This document shows, piece after piece, positions 8,571 to 16,620 of a DNA stretch of 64,000 nucleotides. The position numbers and the translations under genes are program-made. The stretch spans positions 1 to 64,000 of the forward strand of contig JNKJ01000022.1 in NCBI GenBank assembly GCA_000702025.1, read 5' to 3'. The notes under the pieces are model-generated. The model made no database searches. It was given only the letters and a program-made list of their open reading frames with translations, and was not told where the DNA came from. Position 1 is the first letter of the stretch. Each line of letters opens with the position of its first letter. This DNA is from Blautia schinkii DSM 10518. GTDB taxonomy: Bacteria; Bacillota; Clostridia; Lachnospirales; Lachnospiraceae.

Positions 8571-8591
8571 GACACAAAAATAAGACAACAT
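8571..8591 (+). promoter_or_regulatory. Candidate regulator site upstream of iolE-like gene
   Basis: The partner of 1597-1617: GACA, C, AAAAATA, A, GACAACAT. It is located 26 bases after the YesN stop codon and about 198 bases before ATG 8790. Part of a possible -10 (TATGAT near 8672) lies downstream, leaving room for an activator-type arrangement. Confidence 0.45.
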
Positions 8592-8789
8592 TCTGGAAAC
8601 TACGGAATGAGCAGAGAAAGAATACAACAAACCTAAAAATATTCCTAATGTTCTTCTATCCGAAAAATTAGTATGATAACTACAGAAAAGCAAGGGAGAC
8701 AAAAAACGGAAGGTACACATTAAAGCAAGGCATACATGCCCCGTCTCCGCGAAACCCGCAATAATTTGGATAAAGAGAGGAATGGAATT

Positions 8790-9689
8790 ATGTTTAACAA
8801 AGAAAAGGTAAAATTAGGAATCGCACCAATCGCATGGACCAACGACGATCTGCCGGATTTAGGAAAAGAAAACACCTTTGAGCAGTGCGTAAGCGAGATG
8901 GCACTTGCCGGCTTCACCGGTTCCGAGGTGGGCAACAAATATCCGAAAGACCCAGAAGTGCTTAAAAAAGCACTGGAATTAAGAGGAATCGAAATCTGCA
9001 ACCAGTGGTTTTCCTCCTTCCTCATCACCAAGCCGTTTGAAGAGGTAGAAAAAGAATTCCGTGCTCAGCTTACCTTCTTAAAGGCTATGGGCGCTAAAGT
9101 AATCGGCGCATCTGAGCAGAGCTACAGCGTGCAGGGAATGCTGGACACACCCGTTTTCGGCCATAAATACGAGATGAATGACGAAGAGTGGACGACCTTC
9201 TGCGAGGGAATGAATAGATTAGGCAAAATCGCGAAAGAGGAGTATGGGATTGCCCTTACTTTCCATCATCACATGGGCACAGTTGTTCAGAACCCGGACG
9301 AGGTGGAACGTATGATGGCAAACACAGATCCGGAGTACGTAAGCCTTCTTTTCGATACAGGCCATTTCGCATACTGCGGAGCTGACCCGCTGGAAATGGT
9401 AAAAAAATATGTGAACCGCATCAAGCATGTTCATTTAAAGGATATCCGCCGCGAGGTGGTTGACAAGGTGAAGGCAGAGAATTTGAGCTTCCTGGATGGG
9501 GTACGCATGGGTGCATTTACAGTACCGGGAGACGGATGCATTGAGTTTGAGCCGATTTTTGAGGTGCTTGACAAGGCAGGATATGAAGGCTACATGCTTG
9601 TAGAAGCCGAGCAGGATCCGGCGAAAGCAAATCCGCTGGAGTATGCGATGAAGGCACGCAAGTTTATTGCAGAGAAAACCGGATTATAA
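8790..9689 (+). CDS. iolE: Sugar phosphate isomerase/epimerase, inosose dehydratase-like
   Basis: 299 residues, the usual length for myo-inosose-2 dehydratase (IolE), a TIM-barrel metal enzyme removing water from 2-keto-myo-inositol. The opening VKLGIAPIAWTNDDLPDLG is typical of IolE, and metal-site segments are visible as TFHHHMGTVVQ, FDTGHFAYCG, KHVHLKDI and VPGDGCIEFEP. ATG 8790 follows AGAGAGGAA; an upstream in-frame ATG at 8736 lacks both a ribosome site and family similarity. Together with the IolG-like enzyme it covers the first two steps of inositol breakdown. The later iolBCDJ steps are absent from the window. Confidence 0.85.
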   Translation: MFNKEKVKLGIAPIAWTNDDLPDLGKENTFEQCVSEMALAGFTGSEVGNKYPKDPEVLKKALELRGIEICNQWFSSFLITKPFEEVEKEFRAQLTFLKAMGAKVIGASEQSYSVQGMLDTPVFGHKYEMNDEEWTTFCEGMNRLGKIAKEEYGIALTFHHHMGTVVQNPDEVERMMANTDPEYVSLLFDTGHFAYCGADPLEMVKKYVNRIKHVHLKDIRREVVDKVKAENLSFLDGVRMGAFTVPGDGCIEFEPIFEVLDKAGYEGYMLVEAEQDPAKANPLEYAMKARKFIAEKTGL

Positions 9690-9737
9690 AATTTATTAAC
9701 GCTTCTTACTCTATCTTATAATACATATTCAAAAGGG

Positions 9738-9772
9738 AAGGCCGCACGTTTTTTGATGTGCGGCTTTTCTCT
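9738..9772 (+). terminator. Rho-independent terminator after iolE-like gene
   Basis: GCCGCAC (9741-9747) pairs with GTGCGGC (9758-9764), extended by AAG/CTT, and is followed by TTTTCTCTTTC. Confidence 0.85.
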
Positions 9773-9826
9773 TTCTCCCACCTTCCACTACGTTTGCTCC
9801 CCAGTGTAGGTCAATTTGTCAAGCAC

Positions 9827-10372
9827 CTAAGATAGTAACACAGTTCTGTTTGCGATTTTTTCTTTTATTGCTGAAACAGTATCTTGAATTGAATAGCTGG
9901 TGGTATCTATAACATTCGATTCATATATTCCTAAATTACAAAATTGCTCCCACATTGTTTCTACCAATTCAATATTTGTTTTTCTGTCTAGCTTTGAGCG
10001 TTCAACAGCGCGTCTCAGGGTTTCTTCCTTACTGGCTCTTAGAACAATATAGTGTACTGCATAATGTTCTCGAACAAGTCTTTGCCAAGGCGCTAAAAAC
10101 CATGGTCCGATAATACCATCTACAATTACGTCATATCCCCCACGAACATATCGCTTTGCAGCTTCTAAAAAGGCTTCAATGACAATCAGATTTTGTTCGT
10201 TTGATTCCGGTAAGTGTGGCGGTATTGCTCCCTTGCTTAAATAATGATAAAAGTCATCTGTGTGCATATGCACAGATTTATCCATATCGGATTCTTTTGC
10301 AACAAGAGACGCCGTTGTGGTTTTACCTGTCCCCGGCGAACCTGTAATTACAATGACTCTTTCTTGGTTCAT
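9827..10372 (-). CDS. P-loop NTPase, small-molecule kinase-like
   Basis: 181 residues with a Walker A motif at the N-terminus (ITGSPGTGKTTTA, about residues 8-20), then HTDDFYHYLSKG and VIVDGIIGPWF, the pattern of AAA_33/zeta-toxin-like and chloramphenicol- or gluconate-kinase-like proteins. The substrate is unknown. The ATG at 10372 is used because AGAGGTGAG precedes it at proper spacing; a GTG lies two codons upstream. It opens the AT-richer accessory block and runs opposite to the inositol genes, ending just past their terminator. Confidence 0.7.
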   Translation of the reverse strand: MNQERVIVITGSPGTGKTTTASLVAKESDMDKSVHMHTDDFYHYLSKGAIPPHLPESNEQNLIVIEAFLEAAKRYVRGGYDVIVDGIIGPWFLAPWQRLVREHYAVHYIVLRASKEETLRRAVERSKLDRKTNIELVETMWEQFCNLGIYESNVIDTTSYSIQDTVSAIKEKIANRTVLLS

Positions 10373-10684
10373 ATACACTCACCTCTGTAAATTTCGATTG
10401 AGATTTCACCTGTTTTAAGAGATTTAATAACTGTTATATTTTGTTATTAAATTCTCCGCAAAGCCTTGAAAACACTGGATTTATCGCAGGTGAGCTTTCC
10501 CTTATTGTTTCCCTTGTGTTATATTGTCCCATCAGTGTTTACGAACTCTGATAAGGGCAAATACAAGGGCAAGTAAATCATATAAAACAGTATAACACAA
10601 AATAAAAGTGACATGGTGAACTGTTTGAAGTGCTTCTGATTTTTGTAACTGATGATTGATTGAATGATAAGGAGATTCGATACG
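10373..10684. other. 312-base intergenic stretch, AT-rich, with inverted repeats
   Basis: A perfect 8-bp inverted repeat TTAATAAC/GTTATTAA lies at 10424-10431 and 10443-10450, upstream of the minus-strand kinase, and may be an operator. At 10500-10575 short CCCTTRT units appear in direct and inverted order. Short ORFs here lack ribosome sites, and I see no gene. Confidence 0.4.
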
Positions 10685-10867
10685 ATGAGAACGATATTTG
10701 CAGAATACAATCCACACAGAAACAGCATTGATGTATACACCAATGTAGGCTATATGCTCCGCATTGATTGCTGGGAAGCAGAAAAGAATTTAAAGACTAC
10801 ACCCGGATCAGATTGTGCATTAAATGCACTTGCCATTGATGAACCGCTTGAATATGCCCTTAAATAG
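10685..10867 (+). CDS. Small conserved-type protein, possibly DUF6061-like
   Basis: A 60-residue ORF starting MRTIFAEYNPHRNSIDVYT, with AAGGAG at 10670-10675 nine bases before ATG 10685. The pattern of a short N-terminal strand, D(V)Y.. then MLRIDCWEAE and a C-terminal LAIDEPLEYA segment resembles the small DUF6061-type proteins common in Clostridia. It has no signal peptide or membrane segment. It sits alone between two minus-strand genes. Function is unknown, and family assignment is from memory of the pattern. Confidence 0.5.
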   Translation: MRTIFAEYNPHRNSIDVYTNVGYMLRIDCWEAEKNLKTTPGSDCALNALAIDEPLEYALK

Positions 10868-10889
10868 CATCTGAATATTAGGTCATTTT

Positions 10890-10926
10890 GAGAAAAGCAG
10901 GAACTCTTCAATGGAGTTTCCTGCTT
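10890..10926 (-). terminator. Terminator of the minus-strand methyltransferase gene
   Basis: Arms 10895-10906 and 10914-10926 (AAGCAGGAACTC against GAGTTTCCTGCTT, one bulge). Read on the minus strand, a TTTTCTC tract follows. Confidence 0.7.
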
Positions 10927-10939
10927 ATTCCTATTACCA

Positions 10940-11701
10940 TTAATTTTTCACACCAATTAATAATAGCCATCTATGATCAAACATAATTTGTGAATCTTTA
11001 TTGTATGGTGAAAAACCAGTTTTACTTCCTCCAGCCAAATCATTTTTCATCAAATCAATAATCTCTTTTTGTACGTCTTCCGGAGTACCAGTCAGTTCCA
11101 TCCAGCTTTTTAGATTCACCGGCACCAGTGTAGTTTCTTCGCATTGCAGTGTGAAATCTTTCTCAAACATTTCTTCAAATTCTTCCCTGCTGAGGATTTT
11201 GGTATGTGAAGAATCACGCATTTTCTCGATTTTATCATCCATGATCCGCAAATCTTCTTCGACGGCTTCCATATCCCAGACGACCAGCTTTCCGCTTTTT
11301 TTCAAGACACGTTTCATCTCCTGAAAAGGTTTCTCCGGATTATCAAAATGATGAAAAGAAAGTCTTGTGATCACCAGATCAAAGGTTTCGGATTCGTATG
11401 GAAGTTTTTCGGCATTACCACTTTGAAAGTAAATATTTTTTATATGACTTTCTGCGGCAAGTCTTATTCCCTGTACCAGCATTTCTTCCGTCATGTCCAG
11501 ACAGGTGATATCCTTTACATAAGGAGCCAGAGCCCTGCCACAAATGCAGGTTCCGGCAGCTACTTCTAATGCATGTTCTTCTCCTGTTGCTGCGATTTTC
11601 CGAATCAGATAGTCTGTATATTCCGTTTTTGACATATGATATGCTGCAAATTTTTCAGCCTGTTTTTTGAATGACTGTCTGACTGTGTCATTATGATTCA
11701 T
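10940..11701 (-). CDS. Class I SAM-dependent methyltransferase
   Basis: 253 residues of the Methyltransf_11/UbiE-like type. Motif I appears as LEVAAGTCICG, a loose version of the usual D/E-x-G-x-G-x-G; the acidic end of strand 2 is TCLDMTEEML, and motif IV/V regions read FDLVITRLSFHHFDNPEK and KSGKLVVWDME. Soluble, no signal peptide. It lies 12 bases downstream of the Ogt gene on the same strand, so the two are probably cotranscribed. The substrate is not apparent. Confidence 0.85.
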   Translation of the reverse strand: MNHNDTVRQSFKKQAEKFAAYHMSKTEYTDYLIRKIAATGEEHALEVAAGTCICGRALAPYVKDITCLDMTEEMLVQGIRLAAESHIKNIYFQSGNAEKLPYESETFDLVITRLSFHHFDNPEKPFQEMKRVLKKSGKLVVWDMEAVEEDLRIMDDKIEKMRDSSHTKILSREEFEEMFEKDFTLQCEETTLVPVNLKSWMELTGTPEDVQKEIIDLMKNDLAGGSKTGFSPYNKDSQIMFDHRWLLLIGVKN

Positions 11702-11713
11702 TTTAAACGCCTC

Positions 11714-12247
11714 CTATAGTGCAGTTCCTTTCTTTGGAATAAACAAACTGCTCATATCCACATGTTCCAGTTCCAGCAGTGAAATTTTTTTATCAATCCC
11801 CCCTGCATATCCTGTCAGGCTTCCATTTGTGCCTACTACACGATGACAGGGAATGATAATGGAAATTTCGTTGTGTCCAACTGCACCACCGACTGCCTGT
11901 GCAGACATACGTGAACTGTTTTTCATCTCAGTCAATTTGCAGGCAATTTCTCCGTATGTGATCGCCTGTCCATATGGAATCTGTAATAAAATCTGCCACA
12001 CTGCCTGTCTGAATGTTGAACCTTCCGGATGAAGCGGTGGAATAAATTTCGGTTCTTCTCCTGAGAAATATACATCCAGCCATTTTTTTGTTTCTGCGAG
12101 AATCACTGTCTCCTGTGGAATATGCTCATCCGGAAGTGTATTGGCAAAATATTTCTGTCCTTCAAACCACAGACCTGTAAGTCCAATTTCATCCGCAGCC
12201 ATCAACATATTTCCTATCGGTGAATTATAGTTACACGTGTATACCAT
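11714..12247 (-). CDS. ogt: Methylated-DNA--protein-cysteine methyltransferase
   Basis: 177 residues, the usual size of Ogt. The suicide acceptor cysteine is in IIIPCHRVVG (about residue 134), followed by LTGYAGGIDKK, and the helix-turn-helix part reads RQAVWQILLQIPYGQAITYGEIA. It repairs O6-methylguanine by transferring the methyl group to itself. It belongs to a minus-strand run with an aminotransferase upstream and a methyltransferase downstream, and near a decayed AlkA-like glycosylase, so this block may once have been an alkylation-repair cluster. Confidence 0.93.
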   Translation of the reverse strand: MVYTCNYNSPIGNMLMAADEIGLTGLWFEGQKYFANTLPDEHIPQETVILAETKKWLDVYFSGEEPKFIPPLHPEGSTFRQAVWQILLQIPYGQAITYGEIACKLTEMKNSSRMSAQAVGGAVGHNEISIIIPCHRVVGTNGSLTGYAGGIDKKISLLELEHVDMSSLFIPKKGTAL

Positions 12248-12262
12248 ATTCTTCTCTTCCTT

Positions 12263-13474
12263 TCAAAGAACGTATTGCTTCAGACGATGCAACACTTCTT
12301 CTAACTTTTGTGTCGGAAGTCCCAGTGCCAGACGAATACCATAAGGGATATGAAATTGCCGTCCATCACGCCACAATACACCAACTTCAACTCCTGAACG
12401 CAACAATTCATCGAAAGTCCTGCCGTGGACTTTACACCAGTTTTCAAAATTCGGTACAACCACATAAGTTCCTTCCGACTTACGAAGTGATACGCCCTGT
12501 GCCTCATTTTGAAAAAAGCTATATACCAGATTGATATTGCTTTCAAGAACCTTTTTCAGTTCTTCCATCCACACTCGTCCGTCCGAACTGTAAGCACCAA
12601 TCAGTGCGTGCATAGACAATACATTCATGTCGTTATAGTGACATTTTGACTCATATATACGCAGTTGATCTGCCAGCTTTTGATTGTATACAATATGATA
12701 GCTGCCCACAAGACCTGCAAGATTGAATGTTTTGGATGGGGCATAAAATGCAATCGTTCGCTGTTTTGCATCCTCAGAAACGGACTGTGTAGGAATATGG
12801 CAAGTGCCAAACAGTGTCAAATCCGACCAGATTTCGTCTGAAATAACATTCACATCGTATTGTCGAAATAGTTCCATTGCCTGTTCCAACTCCCATCGCT
12901 GCCAGACACGCCCACTGGGGTTGTGCGGAGAACAGAGCAGAGCCGTATGAATACGTTTCTCTTTAATTTGTCGTTCCATATCGTCATAATCCATGCGAAG
13001 TATGCCGTTTTCATCCGGGCAAAGCTGGCTGAGTGCAACCGGATATCCATTGCGTTCCAACTGTGTGGTAAAACCAGTATAAGTCGGACTGTGTACCAGG
13101 ACAGGTTCGTGTGCAGGATTCAGCACTTGCAATGCACTGGTGATGCCGCCAAGTACACCGTTCTCATAACCGATATTTTGCCGTGCTATATCTGTTATGT
13201 CAAAACTCTCTTTTTGCCAACGGGTAATAGCATCAAAGTATTCATCGGATGGTACAAAGTAGCCATAAATCGGGTGTACAGCTCGTTTGACGATTGCTTC
13301 TGTGACACATGGTGCGGTTGGAAAGTTCATATCCGCAATCCACAAAGGAATTTTGTCAAAACCCGTTTTAGTTTCGCCTTGTGGTAATACCCAAAAGTCG
13401 TTTTCCTGCAAATCTACCGCAATGGAATCGTGACCATGACGATCAGGCATGATAGTAAAATCATACATTGCCAT
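12263..13474 (-). CDS. MalY/PatB-type PLP aminotransferase (probable C-S lyase)
   Basis: 403 residues of fold-type I aminotransferase class I/II. The N-terminus DRHGHDSIAVD and WIADMNFPTAPCV are typical of MalY/PatB cystathionine beta-lyases, which cleave cystathionine to homocysteine, pyruvate and ammonia. The PLP lysine lies in YAPSKTFNLAGL (about K248), preceded by VISDEIWSDL and CSPHNPSGRVW. It is two bases from the monooxygenase-fold gene upstream and 15 bases from ogt downstream. Substrate among C-S lyases remains open. Confidence 0.9.
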   Translation of the reverse strand: MAMYDFTIMPDRHGHDSIAVDLQENDFWVLPQGETKTGFDKIPLWIADMNFPTAPCVTEAIVKRAVHPIYGYFVPSDEYFDAITRWQKESFDITDIARQNIGYENGVLGGITSALQVLNPAHEPVLVHSPTYTGFTTQLERNGYPVALSQLCPDENGILRMDYDDMERQIKEKRIHTALLCSPHNPSGRVWQRWELEQAMELFRQYDVNVISDEIWSDLTLFGTCHIPTQSVSEDAKQRTIAFYAPSKTFNLAGLVGSYHIVYNQKLADQLRIYESKCHYNDMNVLSMHALIGAYSSDGRVWMEELKKVLESNINLVYSFFQNEAQGVSLRKSEGTYVVVPNFENWCKVHGRTFDELLRSGVEVGVLWRDGRQFHIPYGIRLALGLPTQKLEEVLHRLKQYVL

Positions 13475-13476
13475 AC

Positions 13477-13830
13477 TTACACCTCAAAAAATGAATTTGA
13501 ATCCTTCGGTGCCTGCGTCCGGTCGGTATCGGTATAGGAACGGATCTCCGAGCAAACCGTAATCTTGTAGCTTTCAAACAGCTTTTCTCTTCCTTCTTTT
13601 TGACTCATGCGATGCTGCATCACATTGCGCCAGCGCTCAACAGCACTTTCATCCGTCCAGATATTCATAGAAAGCAGTTTACCTTCCTCGTTCAGACTGG
13701 TAAAACGCTCAGCACGGATGAATCCCTCGAAACCGGAAAGCATAGGTTTCAGCATGGCGGCAAGATCAAGATATTTCTGCATTCCTGCCTTAGTAGGTTT
13801 TACTTCAAACAATACAATAATATTTGCCAT
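13477..13830 (-). CDS. Antibiotic biosynthesis monooxygenase (ABM) fold protein
   Basis: 117 residues, starting MANIIVLFEVKPTKAG, with GFIRAERFTSL, LLSMNIWTDESAVERWR and SYKITVCSEIR, the strand and helix pattern of the dimeric alpha-beta barrel ABM/HmoA-type family. AAGGAG precedes ATG 13830. Members range from heme-degrading to quinol monooxygenases and many are uncharacterised, so no reaction is claimed. Its start overlaps the decayed decarboxylase remnant. Confidence 0.75.
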   Translation of the reverse strand: MANIIVLFEVKPTKAGMQKYLDLAAMLKPMLSGFEGFIRAERFTSLNEEGKLLSMNIWTDESAVERWRNVMQHRMSQKEGREKLFESYKITVCSEIRSYTDTDRTQAPKDSNSFFEV

Positions 13831-14200
13831 TATTCATTCTCCTTTGTCCATAAAAATTCTTTTGGTGCCTCCTGATTTGAAAAAGTAACGGTGTCAGTGT
13901 ACAGCCATAACTGCCTGCATTAGAAACCGCCAGAATATCTCCGATCGCTGCGTGTGGGAGCGTAATGTTTTTTGCCATCACATCCAATGCGGTGCAAAGA
14001 TTGCCGACAATATCCACAGTTTCACAATTTTCGTTGCATTTTGTACCACGAGATATGTTTTTCCGCAGGAAATCTTACGGTCTACGATTTGTGTATAATA
14101 AGTTCCGGCATTGCAGACTACAAATCACCCGGTTTCCAGAATGAACTTCGCCTGCAAGCCATTGTAATTTTTCGCTCTGAGAGTCTGTAATGTCTGACCG
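13805..14200 (-). pseudogene. Remnant of a fold-III PLP decarboxylase (LysA-like), C-terminal part
   Basis: Minus-strand pieces in different frames match the C-terminal barrel of diaminopimelate/ornithine-type decarboxylases: LQWLAGEVHSGNRVIC, then AGTYYTQIVDRKIS, then VDIVGNLCTALDVMAK with GDILAVSNAGSYG. At least two frame changes separate them and the N-terminal PLP-barrel half is missing. It is clearly not functional. It lies directly between the ABM gene and the broken glycosylase gene. Confidence 0.8.
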
Positions 14201-14204
14201 ACTT

Positions 14205-14702
14205 TCCTCCTATTATTTTTAGGTGCATAATCCTTCATTTCCGGTATTGCGCCGCCTGCCACTGCCCAAAGATACAGACTTGCCACACTGCAATAAGGGC
14301 TGAATCGGCGACGGTATTTTTCAAACAACTTACGGTCAATTCTCCTATGATGGTATGTCATACGCAGCCCACGTTGGATTGCAAGGTCATCATAGTGAAT
14401 ATATTCGGACGTTGTAAGCAAAACAGCAAAATCATTTCGGCTGTCCATACACCAATACCTTTTAATGCACTCAATTCCCGAATCGCATCTTCATCGCTCA
14501 TGTGTTCCACAGCATCCAGATTAAATACACCGGTATGTGCTTTTGTAGATATCTGTTGCCCAATAATATGATGGATAACCGAAGAAAATAAATCTGTATC
14601 CGTTTCTCTTTTAATCAAACCAATTTTCTCAATTACTTCAGCAAGTTTTCTATTCTTATTTTTGAGATATAAAATTTCATTTTCTCCATATTCAAAATAC
14701 AT
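14205..14702 (-). pseudogene. Broken DNA-3-methyladenine glycosylase (AlkA-like, HhH-GPD)
   Basis: The first frame reads GQQISTKA, then LSALKGIGVWTAEMILLFC, the helix-hairpin-helix and GPD loop of AlkA-type glycosylases. Around 14396-14410 the frame shifts; the second frame continues as HYDDLAIQRGLRMTYHH and YCSVASLYLWAVAGGAIPE. In addition, about 50 residues normally found between STKA and the hairpin appear deleted in frame. So there are two independent lesions. The catalytic Asp survives as DDLAIQRG in the second frame. Confidence 0.85.
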
Positions 14703-14769
14703 ATTCCACCTCTAAACTGCTTATTGTATCTCTTTGTTCCCTATGCTATAATTATATCGCGATTTATCT

Positions 14770-14791
14770 GATATAATTATCAAATTATATC
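14770..14791 (+). promoter_or_regulatory. Palindromic operator candidate upstream of AraC-type gene
   Basis: GATATAATT (14770-14778) and AATTATATC (14783-14791) are perfectly inverted around four bases. It lies between the divergent glycosylase remnant and the AraC gene, 44 bases before ATG 14835, and contains TATAAT, so it could overlap a promoter. Confidence 0.45.
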
Positions 14792-14834
14792 CAGATAATA
14801 TAATAAAATCGTCAAGATAAGCAGAGGTGTATCC

Positions 14835-15728
14835 ATGAATCATGATAAATATATAAATTCTGTCAACCTGAACCAGAATACAAACTTTCCATATCTGGTA
14901 TTAAATGTGATCAATGGAAACAGTTATCCAAGGAATCCCGGTTTTCGTGTTATGCACTGGCATGAGGATATTCAGTTTATTTACGTTCTGGATGGAAAAA
15001 TTGATGTGGTTACATTAGAAAGTCGAACGGTATTACACAAGGGAGATGGCTTTTTTATCAACAAAAATGTTGTACATTTAGTTGATAAGATTGATGCCTG
15101 TCACTATAACAGTTTTATATTTCCCGACTATTTTTTAAGATTTTATCTGGGAAGTCCTGCTGAACAAATTGTAAGTCAGATCATTGGACTGGAAGATTTT
15201 CCTGTTTTTCCAATTGTAAATGCAAAAGAACATATAGCTGTATTAAATACCTTAAGAAAATTATCCTCTCTTGAACATAATAAAACTACTCTATATCCTT
15301 ATGAGGTGTTGTCAACACTCTCTGTTCTTTGGTTAGAGTTTTGTCGTGCTATCCAAATTTTTGAGAACGAAGCTCATAAAAAAAATAGCCAGATTACAAA
15401 TCGAATGGCTATTTTTCTTCAATATATCGAACTTCATTACCCGGAAGATGTTACGCTGGAATCACTCGCCAAAAGTGCAAATGTAAGTAAATCAGAATGT
15501 CTTCGTTGCTTTAAAACTACGCTTCAAACAACACCTTATAAATATTTGATAGAGTATCGTTTGTCCAAAGCGGCTGATTTACTGAAAAATACAGATAGAT
15601 TGATTGAAAATATCGCCTCTGACGTAGGATTTCATCATGTCAGCCACTTTGGGAAATGTTTTCGTGAAAAAACTGGTTTTTCGCCAAGTGAATATCGAGA
15701 GAATTTTTATTTCATGCTAAAACAATAA
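14835..15728 (+). CDS. AraC-family transcriptional regulator with cupin sensor domain
   Basis: 297 residues. The N-terminal half has the AraC cupin pattern (RVMHWHEDIQFIYVLDGKIDV, LHKGDGFFINKNVVH); the C-terminal double helix-turn-helix runs from about 190 to 290 (VTLESLAKSANVSKSECLRCF, then IASDVGFHHVSHFGKCFREKTG). It is a one-component regulator, probably of a small ligand. The only divergent neighbour is a pseudogene, so its present target may be itself or an unlinked gene. Confidence 0.93.
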   Translation: MNHDKYINSVNLNQNTNFPYLVLNVINGNSYPRNPGFRVMHWHEDIQFIYVLDGKIDVVTLESRTVLHKGDGFFINKNVVHLVDKIDACHYNSFIFPDYFLRFYLGSPAEQIVSQIIGLEDFPVFPIVNAKEHIAVLNTLRKLSSLEHNKTTLYPYEVLSTLSVLWLEFCRAIQIFENEAHKKNSQITNRMAIFLQYIELHYPEDVTLESLAKSANVSKSECLRCFKTTLQTTPYKYLIEYRLSKAADLLKNTDRLIENIASDVGFHHVSHFGKCFREKTGFSPSEYRENFYFMLKQ

Positions 15729-16274
15729 CTAATAATATCCCCTTGTTTCCCGCCAGCCTTTCACATACCATCTGATTACAACATACACCAGTTGTACGAA
15801 TAACAAGAAAAATAGCAGATTGATCGGTAATACTGTCTTTATCCATGGTGAACTTTACCACCGCAATTCTCTTTTGTCTGCCTCAGACCGGATGGCAGTC
15901 TGGAACTGCCAAGCACACTTAGTATTGCCTGCCGGTCAGTTGCGAAAAGACTGGACGGATTTGAGAATTTCCATTTCCACCAGTTGCGACACACCTACAC
16001 AAGCAACCTCCTCTCAAACTCCGATTTGTCAACGTGTTTCAATACCGCCATTATACCAACAATCCGGTATAATTACAAACACATAGCTTTTTGCGAAGTA
16101 AAACTGTGACTGTCATAGAGAACCAAGCAGCACGCAAGTAATTTTTAGACACTTGTCTACAAACATTTTTAAGGCCATTGCAGAATTAGAATAAAATTCA
16201 CCCTTATATCCGCATTCAATCATTCACACGGTGAAAGCGACAAGCTTTAAAGATGGGGTGGGAACGTAGAGGAA
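15729..16274. other. Intergenic stretch with a possible membrane-protein remnant
   Basis: No intact gene is seen. On the minus strand around 15729-15850 one frame gives VLPINLLFFLLFVQLVYVVI ending in an RWYVKGWRETRGYY-like tail and stop, which looks like the last membrane helix of a lost protein, but there is no start codon. The 88-residue plus-strand ORF at 15820-16086 has no ribosome site or family pattern. Confidence 0.3.
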
Positions 16275-16485
16275 GGCGGGGAGGAGGAAGCTGGGGGCCG
16301 GGGCAGTGTTTACCTGGACAGGCTGATTTTGCGGAAGCGCGCCTGAAAATCCATTGCCTACGGAGACTTAAGCGCGAAAGCTCTTCTTGAGCGCTTTAGT
16401 CGCAGTTGGCAATTAGTTGAAGGCAAGCGAGCATCAGCCTGTCCAGGTAAACACTGCCCCGGCCCCCAGCTTCCTCCTCCCCGCC
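16275..16485. repeat. Hairpin-core element, copy 2 (intact long arms)
   Basis: The 52-base arm 16275-16326 is perfectly inverted at 16434-16485. Between them lies a 107-base core (16327-16433) homologous to the core of copy 1 at 330-435. Stems in the core: ATTGCC (16353-16358) with GGCAAT (16408-16413); AAGC/GCTT and GCTC/GAGC at 16370-16396. Relative to copy 1 several pairs change on both sides, so pairing is conserved while sequence is not. Weaker inverted similarity continues outward to about 16525. No ORF. Confidence 0.75.
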
Positions 16486-16620
16486 GTTCAACAACTTCCC
16501 GGGGAACCCCATCCCACCCATCTCACTTTTAAAATTTAGGACTATATTTTTTCCCGATTTTGCGATATTATAAGATGCATAATGAAATGCTCAGACAGCA
16601 GCAAAAGGAGGTACTTAAAG

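Noticed and set aside
8736-8789. Earlier start for the IolE-like gene
   Set aside because: The added 18 residues are not IolE-like, and the ribosome site stands before ATG 8790.
10519-10743. Short minus-strand ORFs (61 and 74 codons)
   Set aside because: They overlap each other and the plus-strand small gene, and have no ribosome sites.
15820-16086. 88-residue ORF after the AraC gene
   Set aside because: No ribosome site, no family pattern and a composition unlike the neighbours; likely chance.
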